Shown here: one piece after another, positions 51,111 through 52,152 of the stretch
Position numbering within the stretch: position 1 is the first letter of the stretch
How the letters are laid out: each line of letters starts with the position of its first letter
DNA from: JABHCC01 sp964444375
GTDB lineage: Bacteria; Bacteroidota; Bacteroidia; Bacteroidales; UBA12481
DNA length: 52,152 bases
Assembly: GCA_964444375.1 (NCBI GenBank)
Contig: CAYUGX010000002.1
Coordinates: 1-52,152 of the forward strand
Direction of reading: 5' to 3'
Translations under genes and position numbers: made by a program
Notes under the pieces: model-generated
Told to the model about the DNA's origin: nothing
The model's input: the letters and a program-made list of their open reading frames with translations, nothing else
The model's database searches: none

Positions 51111-52152
51111 CTATTGTGATATGACCTTTTTTGAGGCACGTATGTGACTCATTCGTTCGATTACCCTGAATAGCAGGCTCAGAACAATACCAGCAATGGC
51201 AGCAAAAGCCATGCCTTTCAGTTCGACAGAACCAAGGTTAATACGCGCACCGCTGACACCCACAACGAAGGTTATAGCACCCAGAACCATATTTTTGTTT
51301 TGGCTGAAATCAACTTTCTGATCAACGAATATTCTAATTCCTTGAACAGCAATCACACCGTAAAGTAGCAGGGATATTCCTCCAAGCACCGCGACAGGAA
51401 TAGTCGAGATGGCGGCAGAGATTTTGCCAATGAAAGAAAAGGCGATAGCCATGAGAGCAGCTCCTCGTATGACCCACACAGAATACACTCGTGTAATGGC
51501 CATTACACCGATATTCTCTCCGTAGGTCGTATTTGGTGGTGAACCAGCTAATCCCGAGATTACATTACTGATACCGTCTCCCAATAGCGAGCGGTGCAAA
51601 CCGGGTTTCTTCATCAGGTCACTACCGGTGATCTCAGCAGTTACCATCAGATGACTGATGTGCTCTGCCAGTACGACAATGCAGGCCGGCGCTATAATAA
51701 TGATGGCTTTGAAGTCATAGATGGGCGTTTGAAAGGAAGGAATGGCTATCCACGATGCTTCCTGTATTGCAACGGTATCTACAACGCCTAAAACAAGAGC
51801 AAGCAGGTATCCAATGACCATCGCAGCGAGCACCGGAATTACCTGCAAGAACCCCCTGAAAATGACCGATCCGATTATCCCCACAAATACAGTTGTCAGA
51901 GCTATGAACAGGTTTTGGGAATCTGCACTAAATGGCTGAACAACCTCACCTACCGGAGTGGGCCAGGGAGCTAGTCCGGCTTGTTGAGCAGCTACGGGAG
52001 CCAGTTCAAGACCAATAATAGCCACTACCGCACCCATCACAGCGGGCGGCATCGCGATGTGAATCCACTTGATGCCCCATTTTTTAACAATGAGGGAAAT
52101 CAAAATAAAAAACAAGCCAAAGAATATGAATCCTGCCTGGGCATGCCTGAAT
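51111..52152 (-). CDS. Nucleobase:cation symporter-2 (uracil/xanthine permease family), C-terminal part (partial)
   Basis: The frame is open to the window edge, and upstream residues read HAQAGFIFFGLFFILIS, so the N-terminus lies outside. The visible 347 residues contain multiple helices and the family signature GLAGSPPNTTYGENIGVMAITRVYS, which lies in the conserved NCS2 block near helix 10. TAEITGSDLMKKPGLHRSLLGDG precedes it. The AxxINLGSVELKG segment near the end also fits. UraA-type proteins import uracil or xanthine with protons. The base cannot be fixed without the N-terminal region. It lies 13 bp before the surface protein and may form an operon with it. Confidence 0.9.
   Translation of the reverse strand, partial: FRHAQAGFIFFGLFFILISLIVKKWGIKWIHIAMPPAVMGAVVAIIGLELAPVAAQQAGLAPWPTPVGEVVQPFSADSQNLFIALTTVFVGIIGSVIFRGFLQVIPVLAAMVIGYLLALVLGVVDTVAIQEASWIAIPSFQTPIYDFKAIIIIAPACIVVLAEHISHLMVTAEITGSDLMKKPGLHRSLLGDGISNVISGLAGSPPNTTYGENIGVMAITRVYSVWVIRGAALMAIAFSFIGKISAAISTIPVAVLGGISLLLYGVIAVQGIRIFVDQKVDFSQNKNMVLGAITFVVGVSGARINLGSVELKGMAFAAIAGIVLSLLFRVIERMSHIRASKKVISQ

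Overview
The window looks like a piece of a draft chromosome from a member of the Bacteroidota, most likely a marine or other polysaccharide-degrading Cytophagia-type bacterium. The grounds are: many predicted Cys-lipoproteins and secreted hydrolases; glycoside hydrolase and sulfatase families typical of that phylum; weak or absent Shine-Dalgarno sequences; several matches to the Bacteroidota -7 element TAnnTTTG; and an AraC/TolB-like/TPR regulator of a kind common there. A run of ten Ns at 31467-31476 shows that this is a scaffold. No rRNA, tRNA, CRISPR array, phage or insertion sequence was seen.

Layout. 1-5.0 kb: the N-terminal part of a family 2 glycosyltransferase, an LEA14-like lipoprotein, a Tat-exported Gfo/Idh/MocA oxidoreductase, a CMD/AhpD-like protein, a small membrane protein and a quinone-oxidoreductase-like dehydrogenase. 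5.1-18.1 kb: a carbohydrate block. It holds a sulfatase, a heparinase II/III-type lyase and a split-Soret-like cytochrome in one direction, then a convergent GH97. After a heptanucleotide repeat region come two small secreted proteins and an HD phosphohydrolase, followed by GH95 fucosidase, an MFS transporter and a mutarotase-like lipoprotein. 18.2-23.0 kb: a short UvrA-like ATPase, a GNAT acetyltransferase, a histidine phosphatase and an MtfA-like peptidase, and a membrane protein. 23.2-30.0 kb: a second carbohydrate block with LamG-GH127, a 41-residue membrane peptide, a methyltransferase, a second sulfatase and a beta-helix protein. 30.0-36.3 kb: a decayed alpha/beta hydrolase, the AraC/TolB/TPR regulator, an ankyrin lipoprotein, an acyltransferase, an aminopeptidase and an esterase. 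36.4-46.5 kb: a long minus-strand run of mostly small accessory genes, including three proteins with protease-like or odd metal motifs and a predicted lipoprotein form of glutamate racemase. 46.7-52.2 kb: a pentapeptide-repeat protein, GH29 fucosidase with an exported sugar isomerase, a carboxypeptidase-regulatory-like protein and a nucleobase permease running off the end.

How the genes fit together (inference). Two sulfatases, one lyase-type protein, a beta-helix protein, GH95 and GH29 alpha-fucosidases, GH97 and GH127 suggest scavenging of a sulfated, fucose- and arabinose- or galactose-bearing glycan. The set is dispersed, and no SusC/SusD pair is present, so this is not a classical polysaccharide utilisation locus. 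The MFS protein beside GH95 is the best transporter candidate in the window.

The most unusual items are: the lipoprotein glutamate racemase; 7-bp-phased C-rich tracts at several sites, one of them inside the regulator gene; a GH97 whose active-site residues match neither known mechanism by eye; and the alpha/beta hydrolase remnant.
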